From: Amycolatopsis sacchari
Lineage (GTDB): Bacteria; Actinomycetota; Actinomycetes; Mycobacteriales; Pseudonocardiaceae
Assembly (NCBI RefSeq): GCF_900114035.1
Contig: NZ_FORP01000005.1
Location: 1 to 64,000 of the forward strand
Reading direction: 5' to 3'
DNA length: 64,000 nucleotides
Below the pieces are notes generated by a model. That model did not search any database. It was not told the origin of the DNA and was given only the letters and a program-made list of their open reading frames with translations. Below are positions 32,933 through 42,085 of the stretch, in pieces. Positions within the stretch are counted from its first letter, which is position 1. Each line of letters opens with the position of its first letter. The translations under genes were made by a program, and so were the position numbers.

Positions 32933-33540
32933 TGGCGGTGCACGACGACCAGCACTCCTGGGACGAGTGGTACCGCTCCGCCGACACGATCTGGAGCGGC
33001 CGCCCCAACCCGCAGCTCGTCGCCGAGGCGGCCGGGCTGCCGCCCGGCACGGCGCTGGACGCGGGCTGCGGCGAAGGCGGGGACGCGCTGTGGCTCGCAC
33101 GGCACGGCTGGCGGGTCACGGGCGCCGACATCGCGCCCGTCGCGCTCGAACGCGCCGCCGCCCAGGCGAAGGTCGAGGGCCTCGACGTCGAGTGGGTGCA
33201 CGCCGACCTGACCACGTGGACCCCGCCGTCGCCGTACGACCTGGTCACCACCCATTACCTGCACCTGCCGGGGGACGCGCTGGAGCGGGCGCTCACCCGG
33301 CTCGCCGCGGCGGTGGCGCCCGGCGGGACGCTGCTCGTGGTGGGGCACGACCACGAGCACATCGCCCGGCACCACCCCGACGTCGCGGACAGGTACTTCT
33401 CACCCGAGTCGGTCGCGGCCCGGCTCGGCGACGGCTGGGAGATCCAGGTCGCCGAGACGAGACCCCGCACCACCACCGATCCGAGTGGGGAGGAGGTGAC
33501 GGTGGGCGACGCCGTGCTCCGGGCACGGCGGGCGGACTGA
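32932..33540 (+). CDS. Class I SAM-dependent methyltransferase
   Basis: A 202-residue methyltransferase. The SAM-binding motif is ALDAGCGEGGDALWLARHGW and the acidic loop is VTGADIAPVALERA; WDEWYRSADTIWSGRPNPQL at the N-terminus is typical of TehB/thiopurine S-methyltransferase-like proteins that act on thiols, selenite or tellurite. It is translationally coupled to the GliT-like oxidoreductase, suggesting that the two act on the same small thiol compound. Substrate inferred only. Confidence 0.84.
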   Translation: MAVHDDQHSWDEWYRSADTIWSGRPNPQLVAEAAGLPPGTALDAGCGEGGDALWLARHGWRVTGADIAPVALERAAAQAKVEGLDVEWVHADLTTWTPPSPYDLVTTHYLHLPGDALERALTRLAAAVAPGGTLLVVGHDHEHIARHHPDVADRYFSPESVAARLGDGWEIQVAETRPRTTTDPSGEEVTVGDAVLRARRAD

Positions 33541-33626
33541 GGAAAATCACCCCTTGCGGGAGTATCCGGGCGACGACCGGGAAGCCTGCGGTCACTTCAC
33601 CGCCCGGACTCCCCAGGAGGATTTCG

Positions 33627-34073
33627 ATGACCTCGTCAGTCAACGCCCGTACCCGGGCCCCCTCGCAGGTCGCCGCGGCCGTCGTGGGCGTGGTGTTCCT
33701 GCTCGTGGGCATCCTGGGGTTCATCCCCGGCGTGACCACGAACTACGACACGATGACGTTCGCGAGCCACCACTCGATGGCGATGCTGCTCGGCGTGTTC
33801 GCCGTGTCGGTCCTGCACAACATCGTGCACCTGCTGTTCGGGATCGCGGGCCTCGCGCTGGCCCGCACACCCGGCGGCGCCAGGAACTACCTCGTCGTCG
33901 GCGGGGTGATCTACCTGGTCCTGTGGATCTACGGCCTGGTGATCGACCACGACAGCGCCGCGAACTTCGTGCCGGTCAACACCGCCGACAACTGGCTGCA
34001 CCTCGGCCTGGCCGTCGGGATGATCCTGCTCGGCCTGCTGCTGTCCCCACGACGGGCGGCCACCCGGGCCTGA
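33627..34073 (+). CDS. DUF4383 membrane protein
   Basis: A 148-residue integral membrane protein with four hydrophobic segments (AAAVVGVVFLLVGILGFIPG; LLGVFAVSVLHNIVHLLFGI; YLVVGGVIYLVLWIYGLVI; WLHLGLAVGMILLGLLL). HNIVHL and the NTADNWLHLGLA motif define DUF4383. AGGAGG lies before the ATG. Function unknown; the family is widespread in actinobacteria and often stress-induced. A strong terminator follows. Confidence 0.85.
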   Translation: MTSSVNARTRAPSQVAAAVVGVVFLLVGILGFIPGVTTNYDTMTFASHHSMAMLLGVFAVSVLHNIVHLLFGIAGLALARTPGGARNYLVVGGVIYLVLWIYGLVIDHDSAANFVPVNTADNWLHLGLAVGMILLGLLLSPRRAATRA

Positions 34074-34083
34074 CGTGGCACAA

Positions 34084-34109
34084 GCGCCCGCTCCGGCCGG
34101 AGCGGGCGC
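34084..34109. terminator. Bidirectional terminator (26-bp perfect palindrome)
   Basis: The sequence is a perfect palindrome: the left half GCGCCCGCTCCGG is the exact reverse complement of the right half. It lies between the DUF4383 gene and the convergent DUF2231 gene and can serve both strands. Confidence 0.8.
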
Positions 34110-34157
34110 AACCGCGTTCAGCGGTCCGTCCACTTCGGACTACGCAACGGGCCGTCG

Positions 34158-34733
34158 CTACCGGGCGGGCTCCCAGCCCGCCGCCGCGGGGTCGCCCACC
34201 GGGGGCCGCCGCTGGAACGGCACGGACTCCCAGCGCCGCACCCCGGCGCCCTGGCTGTAGGACAGGTGCCCGCCGAGCGCGCCGCCCGCCGACACGGCGA
34301 GCAGGCCCGCGAGGCTCCAGACCCGGTTCGCCGTCCGGTCCCGCGACCGCCACGCGGCGAGGTAGCAGGTGGCGCCCACGGCGTTGCCGAGCGCGTGCAG
34401 CGCGCCGGTCCGCCGCTGCGTGGTGTCGAGCCCCGAGTAGTCGGCCAGTCCCAGCAGGACGGTCGGCGGGGTGGCCGCGAGCCCGAGCGCCTGCAGCCGC
34501 CGCGCCGTCTGCGGCTGGCCGAACCCGAAGTCGAACACGGCGGCGCTGACCCACGCGCCGATGGGCAGCGTCACGAGCAGCGGGTGCACGGGGTGACCGA
34601 GCCACGAGCCCCGCAGCGCGCCGTCGACCCGGGAGTTGCGCAGCAGCTTGCGGAGCCCCTTGGCGACGGCGCCGGCGGGCCGGTCCACCACGCGGGCCCG
34701 CTCGGCGGCACTGAGCAGTCGATGCAGGTTCAT
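34158..34733 (-). CDS. DUF2231 membrane protein
   Basis: A 191-residue membrane protein beginning MNLHRLLSAAERARVVDRPA. The DUF2231 signature is GSWLGHPVHPLLVTLPIGAW, followed by about four hydrophobic segments (ALGLAATPPTVLLGLADYSG; SLAGLLAVSAGGALGGHLSY). The conserved histidines in HPVHP suggest metal or heme binding, and relatives are often linked to Rieske or cytochrome proteins, none of which is adjacent. Located 38 bp downstream of the phytase-like gene on the same strand. Confidence 0.82.
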   Translation of the reverse strand: MNLHRLLSAAERARVVDRPAGAVAKGLRKLLRNSRVDGALRGSWLGHPVHPLLVTLPIGAWVSAAVFDFGFGQPQTARRLQALGLAATPPTVLLGLADYSGLDTTQRRTGALHALGNAVGATCYLAAWRSRDRTANRVWSLAGLLAVSAGGALGGHLSYSQGAGVRRWESVPFQRRPPVGDPAAAGWEPAR

Positions 34734-34771
34734 CGCCTCGAAGTACCCGCCCGCCCGCGTGGTGAATCCCC

Positions 34772-35794
34772 TCAGCGGTGCGGCAGCGCCACCGTCAGCG
34801 AGTACAGCCGGGTGATCTGGGCGGCGTTCTGGTTGTCGTCGCTCACCAGCAGCAGCCGCAGCCGGCCGCCCGGCGCGGTGCCGAGGACGGCCATGCCCTC
34901 GATGTTGTCCAGCAGCGGGTTGAGCTGCGGCTGCTTGGCGGTCGCGCCGAGCGACGGGCAGTCCTCCAGGTCGGCCAGCGGCGTCTTGCGCACCAGCCGC
35001 ACGTCCTGCCCGGACAGCTCGTCCACGCGGCTGACGTCCGTGGCGCCCCGCGGGTCGGCGAGGTAGAGGCGGATGGTGTTGCCGACACCGCTGGTGAACC
35101 CGCGCTCCAGCACGAGCAGCCGCCCGTCGCCGGTGGCGGTCACCTCGGCGACGCCCAGGCCGACATCGACGCGGTAGGCGTACTGGGCGGCGAGCGCGAA
35201 CTCGCCCCTGGTGCGCTGCCACGTCTGGAAGCGCACCAGGTCGGCCTGGTCGCCGGACAGCGGCTGCTCCATCGACGCCACCAGCGTCCGGCCGCCGGGC
35301 TGCAGCGTCAGCCCTTCGAACGTCGCGTTCGAGGTGGCGCGCCCGGCCGGGGCCACGCGCAGCGCGTCCGGCACCGGGAGGCGGCCCAGCAGCCTGCCGT
35401 CGGGGGCGTACCGGCGCACCGACGGCTCGGTCTCGGACGTGACCAGACGGGTGCCGTCACGGTCGACGACCAGGCCCTCGGAGTCCAGCGGCTGCCCGTT
35501 CTCGTCGGCGAGCGGCACGACGCTCTCCGGCTGCCGCGTCCGGCGGTCGAGCGTGAACAGCGCGGACCGGTCGGACAACGCGGCGAGGTCGCCGTCGCGG
35601 TCGACCGCGAGCGCGGACAGGTTGCCGACGAACGTGCCGTCGAAGGTCGTCTTGTCGAGTGCGTCGGAGAACGAGTCGATGTCCACCCAGCGCGAGCAGG
35701 AGTGCGCCGGCGTGGCGGCGGCGGCCTGCGGCGCGGCGAGGCCGCACGCCAGCAGCGCGCCGACGGCCAGTGACACAGCGGTACGGGAAGCCAT
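34772..35794 (-). CDS. Secreted esterase-like activity of phytase family protein
   Basis: A 340-residue exported protein. A Sec signal peptide covers residues 1-27 (MASRTAVSLAVGALLACGLA, then APQAAAA). The remainder is a beta-propeller of PF13449 with LSALAVDRDGDLAALSDRS, LDSEGLVVDRDGTRLVTSE, NATFEGLTLQPGG and LLDNIEGMAVLG repeating units. Relatives are described as phytase-related esterases and cleave or bind phospho-substrates outside the cell. TAGATT lies seven bases before the ATG, so the transcript may be leaderless. Confidence 0.84.
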   Translation of the reverse strand: MASRTAVSLAVGALLACGLAAPQAAAATPAHSCSRWVDIDSFSDALDKTTFDGTFVGNLSALAVDRDGDLAALSDRSALFTLDRRTRQPESVVPLADENGQPLDSEGLVVDRDGTRLVTSETEPSVRRYAPDGRLLGRLPVPDALRVAPAGRATSNATFEGLTLQPGGRTLVASMEQPLSGDQADLVRFQTWQRTRGEFALAAQYAYRVDVGLGVAEVTATGDGRLLVLERGFTSGVGNTIRLYLADPRGATDVSRVDELSGQDVRLVRKTPLADLEDCPSLGATAKQPQLNPLLDNIEGMAVLGTAPGGRLRLLLVSDDNQNAAQITRLYSLTVALPHR

Positions 35795-35801
35795 GCCGCG
35801 G

Positions 35802-35807
35802 AATCTA
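35802..35807 (-). promoter_or_regulatory. -10 box of the phytase-like gene
   Basis: On the minus strand TAGATT lies seven bases upstream of the ATG, with no ribosome site. Confidence 0.5.
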
Positions 35808-35848
35808 GCGGCCCCCGGCGAACACGGGCCGAACGCGAGCCGACGGAT

Positions 35849-36130
35849 TCAGACCGAGAGCCGGTTGTTGCCGTCGTGGTCCCGATCGGGCACCGCCGGG
35901 TCGTCGGTCCACCGGCCGCCCTCGGACAGGTAGCGGAACGACACGACACTGCCCTCCGGCAACGTCACCGAGGCGGACTTGCGCCCGTTGGACCGGCGGC
36001 GCAGGACGTGGCTGCCCGGCCGCCAGTCGTTGAAGCAGCCCACGACGCTCGTCGTCCCCGGCGGCTGGTCCTTCTCCAGCGAGAAGGTCACCCGGACCTT
36101 GCCGAACGGCAGCCTCTTCAGCGTGATCAT
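35849..36130 (-). CDS. Isoamylase early-set (CBM48/AMPK1-CBM-like) domain protein
   Basis: A 93-residue protein made of a single carbohydrate-binding early-set domain: VRVTFSLEKDQPPGTTSVVG, FNDWRPGSHVLRRRSNG and VSFRYLSEGGRWTDDPAVPD. Such stand-alone glycogen-binding modules occur widely in actinobacteria and may bring partners to glycogen or trehalose metabolism. GGAAGGA precedes the ATG. It lies 54 bp upstream of the phytase-like gene on the same strand. Confidence 0.87.
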   Translation of the reverse strand: MITLKRLPFGKVRVTFSLEKDQPPGTTSVVGCFNDWRPGSHVLRRRSNGRKSASVTLPEGSVVSFRYLSEGGRWTDDPAVPDRDHDGNNRLSV

Positions 36131-36277
36131 GTGGTCCTTCCCGGCAGCACGACGCGGAGCGCACACCTTAATGCCTCCGCGCCCGCCGCGACAGCCTCTC
36201 ACCCGAACCGGGGTTCGTTTCCGCGCGCGTGGGAAGCAGGGAGAACGGGTAGGGTCACAACCCCGAAAGGAGTGGCG

Positions 36278-39200
36278 ATGAGCGGTGGCCTCGGCACGCT
36301 TTTCCCGGGGGACAGTGGGATGGCGGCCAGGATGCGGGACCACGCCTGGGAGTCCTCGCCGCTGGGACCTCCCGCGCGCTGGCCCACGAGCCTGCGCACG
36401 GCCGTGCGCATCTGCCTCACCTCGCGGTTCCCCATGGTCCTGTGGTGGGGCGAGGAGCTGCGGGTGTTCTACAACGACGCCTACGCGGCGCTGCTCGGCG
36501 CGAAGCACCCTGCGCTGGACCAGCCCGGTGAGCGGGTGTGGCACGAGATCTGGCACATCATCGGCCCGATGCTGCGCGGCGTGCTCGACACGGGCGAGGC
36601 CACCTGGTCCGAGGACCTCCTGCTGCCGATGAACCGGCACGGCTACCTGGAGGAGGCGTATTTCACCTACTCCTACAGCCCGCTGCACGACGACGACGGC
36701 ACGGTGCGGGGTGTGTTCACCGCGGTCAGCGAGACCACCGGGCGGGTGATCGGGGAACGGCGCCTCGGCACGCTGCGGGACCTGGCGGCGCGGGCGGGCG
36801 GGGCCAGGACCGTGCCCGAGGCGTGCGCGCAGGTCGCCGACGTGCTGTCCGGCGCCACCGAGGACGTGCCGTTCGCCGAGATCCACCTGCGCGGCCCGGA
36901 CGAGCGGCTGGAGCGGGCGGCGGTGAGCCCGGCGCCGGTGCGGCCACCGGAAGGCTGGCCGCTGGCGGAAGTGCTCGAGGACGGGGAGGCACGCGTCGTC
37001 ACCGACGTCGCCGCCCGCTTCGGCGAGCTGCCGTCCGGCGGCTGGGCGCGGCCGCCCGCCGAGGCGGTGGTGCTGCCGCTGCCGGGGGAGACCGGCGCCG
37101 GCACGGTGGGCGTCATGGTGCTCGCGGCGAGCGCCCGGCGCCGGCTCGACGAGTCCTACCGCACCTTCCTCGGCCTCGTCGCGCAGCAGACCGCCGCGAT
37201 GGTCAACTCGGCGGTGGCCTACCAGGAGCAGCAGCGGCGTGCCGAGGAGCTGGCCGCGCTCGACGAAGCCAAGACGCGCTTCTTCGCCAACGTCAGCCAC
37301 GAGTTCCGCACCCCGCTGACCCTCATCCTCGGCCCGGCGAACGAGCTGCGTGAGCGGCTCACCGACGAGGACCTCCGCGAGGAGGTCGAGGTGCTGCACC
37401 GCAACGGGCTGCGGCTGGGCAGGCTCGTGAACAACCTCCTCGACTTCTCCCGCATCGAGGCGGGCCGGATGCAGGCCCGGTACGAGCCGGTCGACCTGGC
37501 GCGCGAGACCGCCGAGCTGGCGAGCCTGTTCCGGGCGGCGGTGGAGAAGGCGGGCCTGGAGTTCGAGGTCGACTGCCGCCCGCTGTCCTCGCCCGTGTAC
37601 GCCGACCGCGCCATGTGGGAGAAGGTCGTCCTCAACCTGCTGTCCAACGCCGTGAAGTACACCTTCGACGGCGCGATCCGGGTGGCGGTGCGCGAGGAGG
37701 CGGGCGAGGCCGTGGTGACGGTCTCGGACACCGGCGTCGGCATCGCCGCGAACGAGCTGCCCCGGCTGTTCGAGCGGTTCCACCGGATCCCCACCGCGCG
37801 GGCGCGCTCGAACGAGGGCAGCGGCATCGGGCTGGCGCTCGTGCGGGAACTGGTCCACCTGCACGGCGGCACGATCACCGCCGAGAGCGAACCCGGGGTG
37901 GGCACGACGTTCACCATCCGGCTGCGGCCGGGCTCGGCGCACCTGCCGGGCAACCAGGTGGTGACCACGCCGCAGGCCGAGCTCTCCCCGCAGTCGGCGG
38001 AGGCGTTCGTCCAGGAGGCGCTGCGCTGGCTGCCCGGCGAGACCTCGGGAGACCGTGAGCCCCTGGACGAGCCCGCCGGGCAGGACAGCAGGCACGCGCG
38101 GGTCCTCGTCGCGGACGACAACGCCGACATGCGCGAGTACCTGGTCCGCCTGCTGCGGCCGCACTACCGGGTGCGGGCCGTGGGCGACGGCGCGGCCGCG
38201 CTCGCCGCGGTCCGCGCCGATCCGCCGGACCTGCTCGTCAGCGACGTGATGATGCCGGGGATCGACGGGCTGGGGCTGCTCGCGGCGCTGCGTGCCGACC
38301 CGCGCACGGCGGGGGTGCCGGTGCTGCTGCTGTCCGCGCGTGCCGGGCAGGAGGCCGCGATCGAGGGGCTCGCCGCCGGCGCCGACGACTACCTGGTCAA
38401 GCCGTTCTCCGCCCGCGAGCTGCTCGCGCGCGTCCGGTCCACTGTGGAGCTGGCGCGGGTGCGCGGGCAGCACGCGCGCTGGCGCTCCGCGTTGATCGAC
38501 TCGTTGCAGGAGGGGTTCTTCGTCGCCGACGAGGAGGGCACCGTCGTCGAGGTGAACGCGGCGTTCGGCGAACTGCTCGGCTACGGGCCCGAAGGCGTGC
38601 CCTACCCCGTCGAGCAGCCGTGGTGGCCCGACGCGGAGCAGGACCCCGGCGGGCACGCCGAAGTGCGCGGCACGCTGGAGCGGATGCTCGCCGAGCCCTC
38701 GGGCAGCGCCGTGCTGCCGCTGCGGCACCGCGACGGGCACCGCGTGTGGACCGCGGTGAACTACAACGCGGTCCACGACGAGCAGTCCCGCCGCCGCGTG
38801 GTGGGCACCGTCCGCGACGTGACGGCCGAGCGGTACGCCGTCCAGCGGGAAAGCGCTCTCTCGGCGCTGAGCCAGCGCCTGGCGGGCGCGGCGGCCGAAC
38901 CCGAGGTCGTGCAGCAGGCGCTGGAGTTCCTCCGCGCGCAGTGGGGTGCGCGGCGGGTGCTGGCGGTCACCTGGCGCACCGGCGCCGCGCCCTCCGCGGT
39001 GTCCACAGAGGACGGTACCGCGTCGTGGGACGACCTGCCGGGGCCGCTGCGCAAGACGGTCGAGGACCTGCGTGCGCTGCCTCCGCTGCACCCCGGGCAC
39101 GCCACCGGACCGAAGGCGGCCCCCGGCGTGGGCACCACGGTGGACCACCCCGACGGGCAGCTGGCGATCTGGCTGGAACCCGACCCGGCGCGGCCGCTGG

Positions 39201-40360
39201 GTGAGCAGGACGAGACCTTGTTCGCGCTGCTGTGCGGCACGCTCGCGCAGGCACTGCGCCGCGCGTACGGCTCCGACCAGCAGCGGGCGGTCGCGCTCGC
39301 GTTGCAGCGCTCGGTGCTGGGCCCGGCGAAGCTGCCCGCCGGGTACGCCGTGCGCTACGAGCCCGCCACGCCGCCGCTGGAGGTGGGCGGCGACTGGTAC
39401 GACGTCGTGCCGCTGCCCGACGGGCGCACCGGCATCGTCGTCGGCGACTGCGTGGGCCGGGGCCTGCCCGCGGCCGCGGTCATGGGGCAGCTGCGCAGCG
39501 CGTGCCGGGCCCTGCTGCTGGAGGACGGCGGGCCGCGCCACACGCTCACCGCGCTCGACCGGTTCGCCGACCAGCTGCCCGGCGCGTCCTGCACGACGGT
39601 GTTCTGCGGGGTGCTCGACCCGGAGGCCGGCACGCTCACCTACAGCAGCGCCGGGCACCTGCCGGGCATCCTCGTCGACGCGACGGGTGCCGTGCGGTGC
39701 CTGGAGGAGGCGGGCGGGGTGCCGCTCGCGGTCGGCATCGGGCGGCCGCGGCGCGAGGCGACGGCCGTCGTGCCGCCGGGCGCGGTGCTGCTGCTGTACA
39801 CCGACGGGCTGGTCGAGCGCCGCCGCCAGTCGCTCGACGAGGGCATCGACCGGGCCGGGGAGATCGCGAAGGCGGGGCGCTCCGCGGAGCTCGAAGACCT
39901 GGCGTCGCGGCTGATGAGCGAACTGCGGCCGGAATGCGGCTACGACGACGACGTCGCGCTGCTGCTGTACCGCAGGCCCGTGCCGGACTACGCGCAGACC
40001 TTCCCCGCCGAGCCGGAAAGCCTCGCGCTGATGCGTGCCGCCTTGCGGGAGTGGTGCGCCCGCAGCGGGCTGGACCCGCACCTGGTGCAGGACGTGGTCG
40101 TGGCCGTGGGCGAGGCGTGCACGAACTCGGTCGAGCACGCCTACCCGGACTCGGCCCGCGAGGTCGGGCTCAGCGCGAAGGTGGACGACGGCCTGCTGAC
40201 CGTCGTCGTCACCGACAGCGGCCGGTGGCGGATCCCGCCGCCGGACAACCACGTGCTGCGCGGCCGCGGCCTCGACCTGATGCGGGCGCTGGCCAGCGCG
40301 GTCACCGTCGACACTTCCGAGGACGGCACGACCGTGACCCTGCAGTGGAGGACCAGGTAA
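36278..40360 (+). CDS. Hybrid histidine kinase - response regulator - SpoIIE phosphatase - RsbW-like kinase protein
   Basis: A 1360-residue cytosolic signalling protein. In order: PAS (about 40-150), GAF (about 165-305), HisKA with phospho-acceptor His341 (FFANVSHEFRTPL), HATPase (about 450-560: NLLSNAVKYTF, SDTGVGI, GSGIGLALVRELV), receiver with Asp656 (LLVSDVMMPGIDG, Lys in LVKPFS), second PAS (about 735-850), GAF-like linker, SpoIIE/PP2C phosphatase (about 1010-1220: VGGDWYDVVPL, GDCVGRGLPAA, LLYTDGLVERR) and RsbW-like HATPase (about 1240-1360: VVAVGEACTNSVEHAY). It joins two-component signalling to partner switching in one chain. AAAGGAG precedes the ATG; a STAS gene follows immediately. 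Confidence 0.93.
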   Translation: MSGGLGTLFPGDSGMAARMRDHAWESSPLGPPARWPTSLRTAVRICLTSRFPMVLWWGEELRVFYNDAYAALLGAKHPALDQPGERVWHEIWHIIGPMLRGVLDTGEATWSEDLLLPMNRHGYLEEAYFTYSYSPLHDDDGTVRGVFTAVSETTGRVIGERRLGTLRDLAARAGGARTVPEACAQVADVLSGATEDVPFAEIHLRGPDERLERAAVSPAPVRPPEGWPLAEVLEDGEARVVTDVAARFGELPSGGWARPPAEAVVLPLPGETGAGTVGVMVLAASARRRLDESYRTFLGLVAQQTAAMVNSAVAYQEQQRRAEELAALDEAKTRFFANVSHEFRTPLTLILGPANELRERLTDEDLREEVEVLHRNGLRLGRLVNNLLDFSRIEAGRMQARYEPVDLARETAELASLFRAAVEKAGLEFEVDCRPLSSPVYADRAMWEKVVLNLLSNAVKYTFDGAIRVAVREEAGEAVVTVSDTGVGIAANELPRLFERFHRIPTARARSNEGSGIGLALVRELVHLHGGTITAESEPGVGTTFTIRLRPGSAHLPGNQVVTTPQAELSPQSAEAFVQEALRWLPGETSGDREPLDEPAGQDSRHARVLVADDNADMREYLVRLLRPHYRVRAVGDGAAALAAVRADPPDLLVSDVMMPGIDGLGLLAALRADPRTAGVPVLLLSARAGQEAAIEGLAAGADDYLVKPFSARELLARVRSTVELARVRGQHARWRSALIDSLQEGFFVADEEGTVVEVNAAFGELLGYGPEGVPYPVEQPWWPDAEQDPGGHAEVRGTLERMLAEPSGSAVLPLRHRDGHRVWTAVNYNAVHDEQSRRRVVGTVRDVTAERYAVQRESALSALSQRLAGAAAEPEVVQQALEFLRAQWGARRVLAVTWRTGAAPSAVSTEDGTASWDDLPGPLRKTVEDLRALPPLHPGHATGPKAAPGVGTTVDHPDGQLAIWLEPDPARPLGEQDETLFALLCGTLAQALRRAYGSDQQRAVALALQRSVLGPAKLPAGYAVRYEPATPPLEVGGDWYDVVPLPDGRTGIVVGDCVGRGLPAAAVMGQLRSACRALLLEDGGPRHTLTALDRFADQLPGASCTTVFCGVLDPEAGTLTYSSAGHLPGILVDATGAVRCLEEAGGVPLAVGIGRPRREATAVVPPGAVLLLYTDGLVERRRQSLDEGIDRAGEIAKAGRSAELEDLASRLMSELRPECGYDDDVALLLYRRPVPDYAQTFPAEPESLALMRAALREWCARSGLDPHLVQDVVVAVGEACTNSVEHAYPDSAREVGLSAKVDDGLLTVVVTDSGRWRIPPPDNHVLRGRGLDLMRALASAVTVDTSEDGTTVTLQWRTR

Positions 40361-40666
40361 ATGCCCACCGCTTTCACGACTTCGCTGAGCGAAGCCCCCG
40401 ACGGCGGCCGAGTGCTCACCCTCACCGGGGAGATCGACCTGACCAACGCGGAGGAGTTCCGCGCCGCGCTCGCCGCGGCCGTGCGGGGGACCGGTTCGGT
40501 CACGGTGGACCTGACCCGGATCGACTACCTGGACAGCTCGGCGCTGTCGACGTTGTTCGCCTGCACCGAGGACCACGACGTGCGGATCGTCGCGCCGTCG
40601 CTGCTGTCCAGGGTGCTGCGCGTGTCGGGGCTGACCGAGGTCGCCACGGTGACCATTGTGGACTGA
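40361..40666 (+). CDS. STAS-domain anti-sigma factor antagonist
   Basis: A 101-residue STAS protein with the phosphorylatable serine in IDYLDSSALSTLFAC. Its ATG directly follows the stop of the 1360-residue hybrid sensor, which contains both a phosphatase and an RsbW-like kinase domain. It is therefore the likely substrate of that protein. Partner anti-sigma factor unknown. Confidence 0.92.
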   Translation: MPTAFTTSLSEAPDGGRVLTLTGEIDLTNAEEFRAALAAAVRGTGSVTVDLTRIDYLDSSALSTLFACTEDHDVRIVAPSLLSRVLRVSGLTEVATVTIVD

Positions 40667-42085
40667 TCAGCCGTGCCTGCTCCGGCCGGGGACCTTGATG
40701 TCGTAGTGGGCGATCTTGCGGTAGATCGTCGCGCGGCTCATGCCCAGCAGTGACGCCGCCTTGGCGACGCTCGCGCCCGGCTGGGTCAGGCAGCGCACGA
40801 TCTCGTCGCGCTCGACGGCCTCCATCCGCGTCAGCCGCCGCGTGCCGCCGGTGAACACCTCCGGCGCGAGGTGGCGCGTGTCGATCACGTCCGCGCGGGT
40901 CGCCGCCTGCCGCACGACGTCCCGCAGCTGCCGCACGTTCCCCGGCCACTGGTACGCCTGCAAGGCGCGCATCGCCGCCGGGGTGAACCGCGACCGCCCC
41001 GCGAAGGACCGCGCCAGCGGTTCCACGTCGTCCGGCCGGTACCGCAACGCGGGCACTTCGACGACGGTGTCGGCGAGTTCGCCCAGCACGTCCGGGATCG
41101 CCGCCGGGTCCTCGGCGGTCAGCGTGAACGGCGCCGGCACCGCCGCGGGCACTGCGGACAGCGCGGCCGCCAGCTCCTCCGCCGCGGACACCGGCAGCGC
41201 GTCGACCCCGGAGATGATCACACACGTGTCGGGCTTGCCGAGTTCGGGCGTCCACAGCGCCAGCCACGCGTCGGCGTCCTGCGGCGCGGGCGGGCGCGCG
41301 TTGAGCACCCGCTCCCGCGGCCGCACCGCGCGCCGGGCCGCCGACGCGAGCGCCGTCTTGCCCACGCCCGGTTCCCCGCTCACCACCACGACCCTGCCCC
41401 GCGCGATCGCGCCCTCCGCCTCGGCGAGCGCGTCCTGCCACGCCCCGGACAGCCGCGGCTCGGGCAGCCGGTCGCTGTAGACGCGGAACACCTCGCCACG
41501 CGGGGCGGGCCGGGCGGCGTGCCCGGAACCCCGCGCCATCATCAGCGCCGCGGTGTTGCCCGCCGCGGCCTGCGCGACCGCGAGCAGCAGTTCCTTCGAC
41601 GACTGCGACCACGTGGTCAGGTTGACGCTGCCCAGCAACGCACCCGTCGCGGGGTCGAGCACGGGGGCCGCGGCACACGTGTAACCCCACAGCCCGGAGC
41701 AGTAGTGCTGCTCGGCGCTGACGAGGGACGGCGCGCGGTCGGCGAGGGCGAGCCCGAGGCCGTTGGTGCCCGCGTTGCGCTCGGCGTAGGAGAACCCCGG
41801 CGCGAGGTGCACGCGGTCCAGTGAGCGCAGGATCGTGCTGTCGCCGCACAACCGGCTGAGCACGAAGCCCTCGCTGTCGGTGAGCATGAGGCTCACCGGC
41901 TCGTTGGCGAGCGTCGCGTGCAGGCCGCGCAGCACCTCGCTGCCGCACTCGTAGAACAGCGAGCCCTCGTCGACCGTGCCGGTGAACACGGGCTGCACCT
42001 CGTCGGGCGGGACGCCGTAACGCTCGCTGCGCTGCCAGGACGCGCGCAGCCTCGCCGGAACCGCCACGGGGCGTTCGTGAGCCAC
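40667..42085 (-). CDS. MimR/AcoR-type transcriptional activator
   Basis: A 472-residue regulator. A GAF sensor region (about residues 60-200: LFYECGSEVLRGLHATLANE, APGFSYAERNAGTNGLGLAL) is followed by a degenerate NtrC-type AAA domain with Walker A GEPGVGKTA but no GAFTGA loop, then YQWPGNVRQLRDVVR and a Fis-type helix-turn-helix (VAKAASLLGMSRATIYRKIA). Actinobacterial relatives such as MimR activate propane/acetone monooxygenase operons without sigma-54. It is divergent from an accessory set of such an operon. GTG at 42085 has GGAGG eight bases upstream; a longer N-terminus is possible. Confidence 0.86.
   Translation of the reverse strand: MAHERPVAVPARLRASWQRSERYGVPPDEVQPVFTGTVDEGSLFYECGSEVLRGLHATLANEPVSLMLTDSEGFVLSRLCGDSTILRSLDRVHLAPGFSYAERNAGTNGLGLALADRAPSLVSAEQHYCSGLWGYTCAAAPVLDPATGALLGSVNLTTWSQSSKELLLAVAQAAAGNTAALMMARGSGHAARPAPRGEVFRVYSDRLPEPRLSGAWQDALAEAEGAIARGRVVVVSGEPGVGKTALASAARRAVRPRERVLNARPPAPQDADAWLALWTPELGKPDTCVIISGVDALPVSAAEELAAALSAVPAAVPAPFTLTAEDPAAIPDVLGELADTVVEVPALRYRPDDVEPLARSFAGRSRFTPAAMRALQAYQWPGNVRQLRDVVRQAATRADVIDTRHLAPEVFTGGTRRLTRMEAVERDEIVRCLTQPGASVAKAASLLGMSRATIYRKIAHYDIKVPGRSRHG

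Noticed and set aside
35849-40576. A 1575-residue open frame on the minus strand opposite the hybrid sensor gene
   Set aside because: It is rich in Arg, Val, His and Gly with no domain, and lies antisense to a protein with clear domains throughout; it is a GC-composition shadow. Its last codons merge with the real CBM48 gene.
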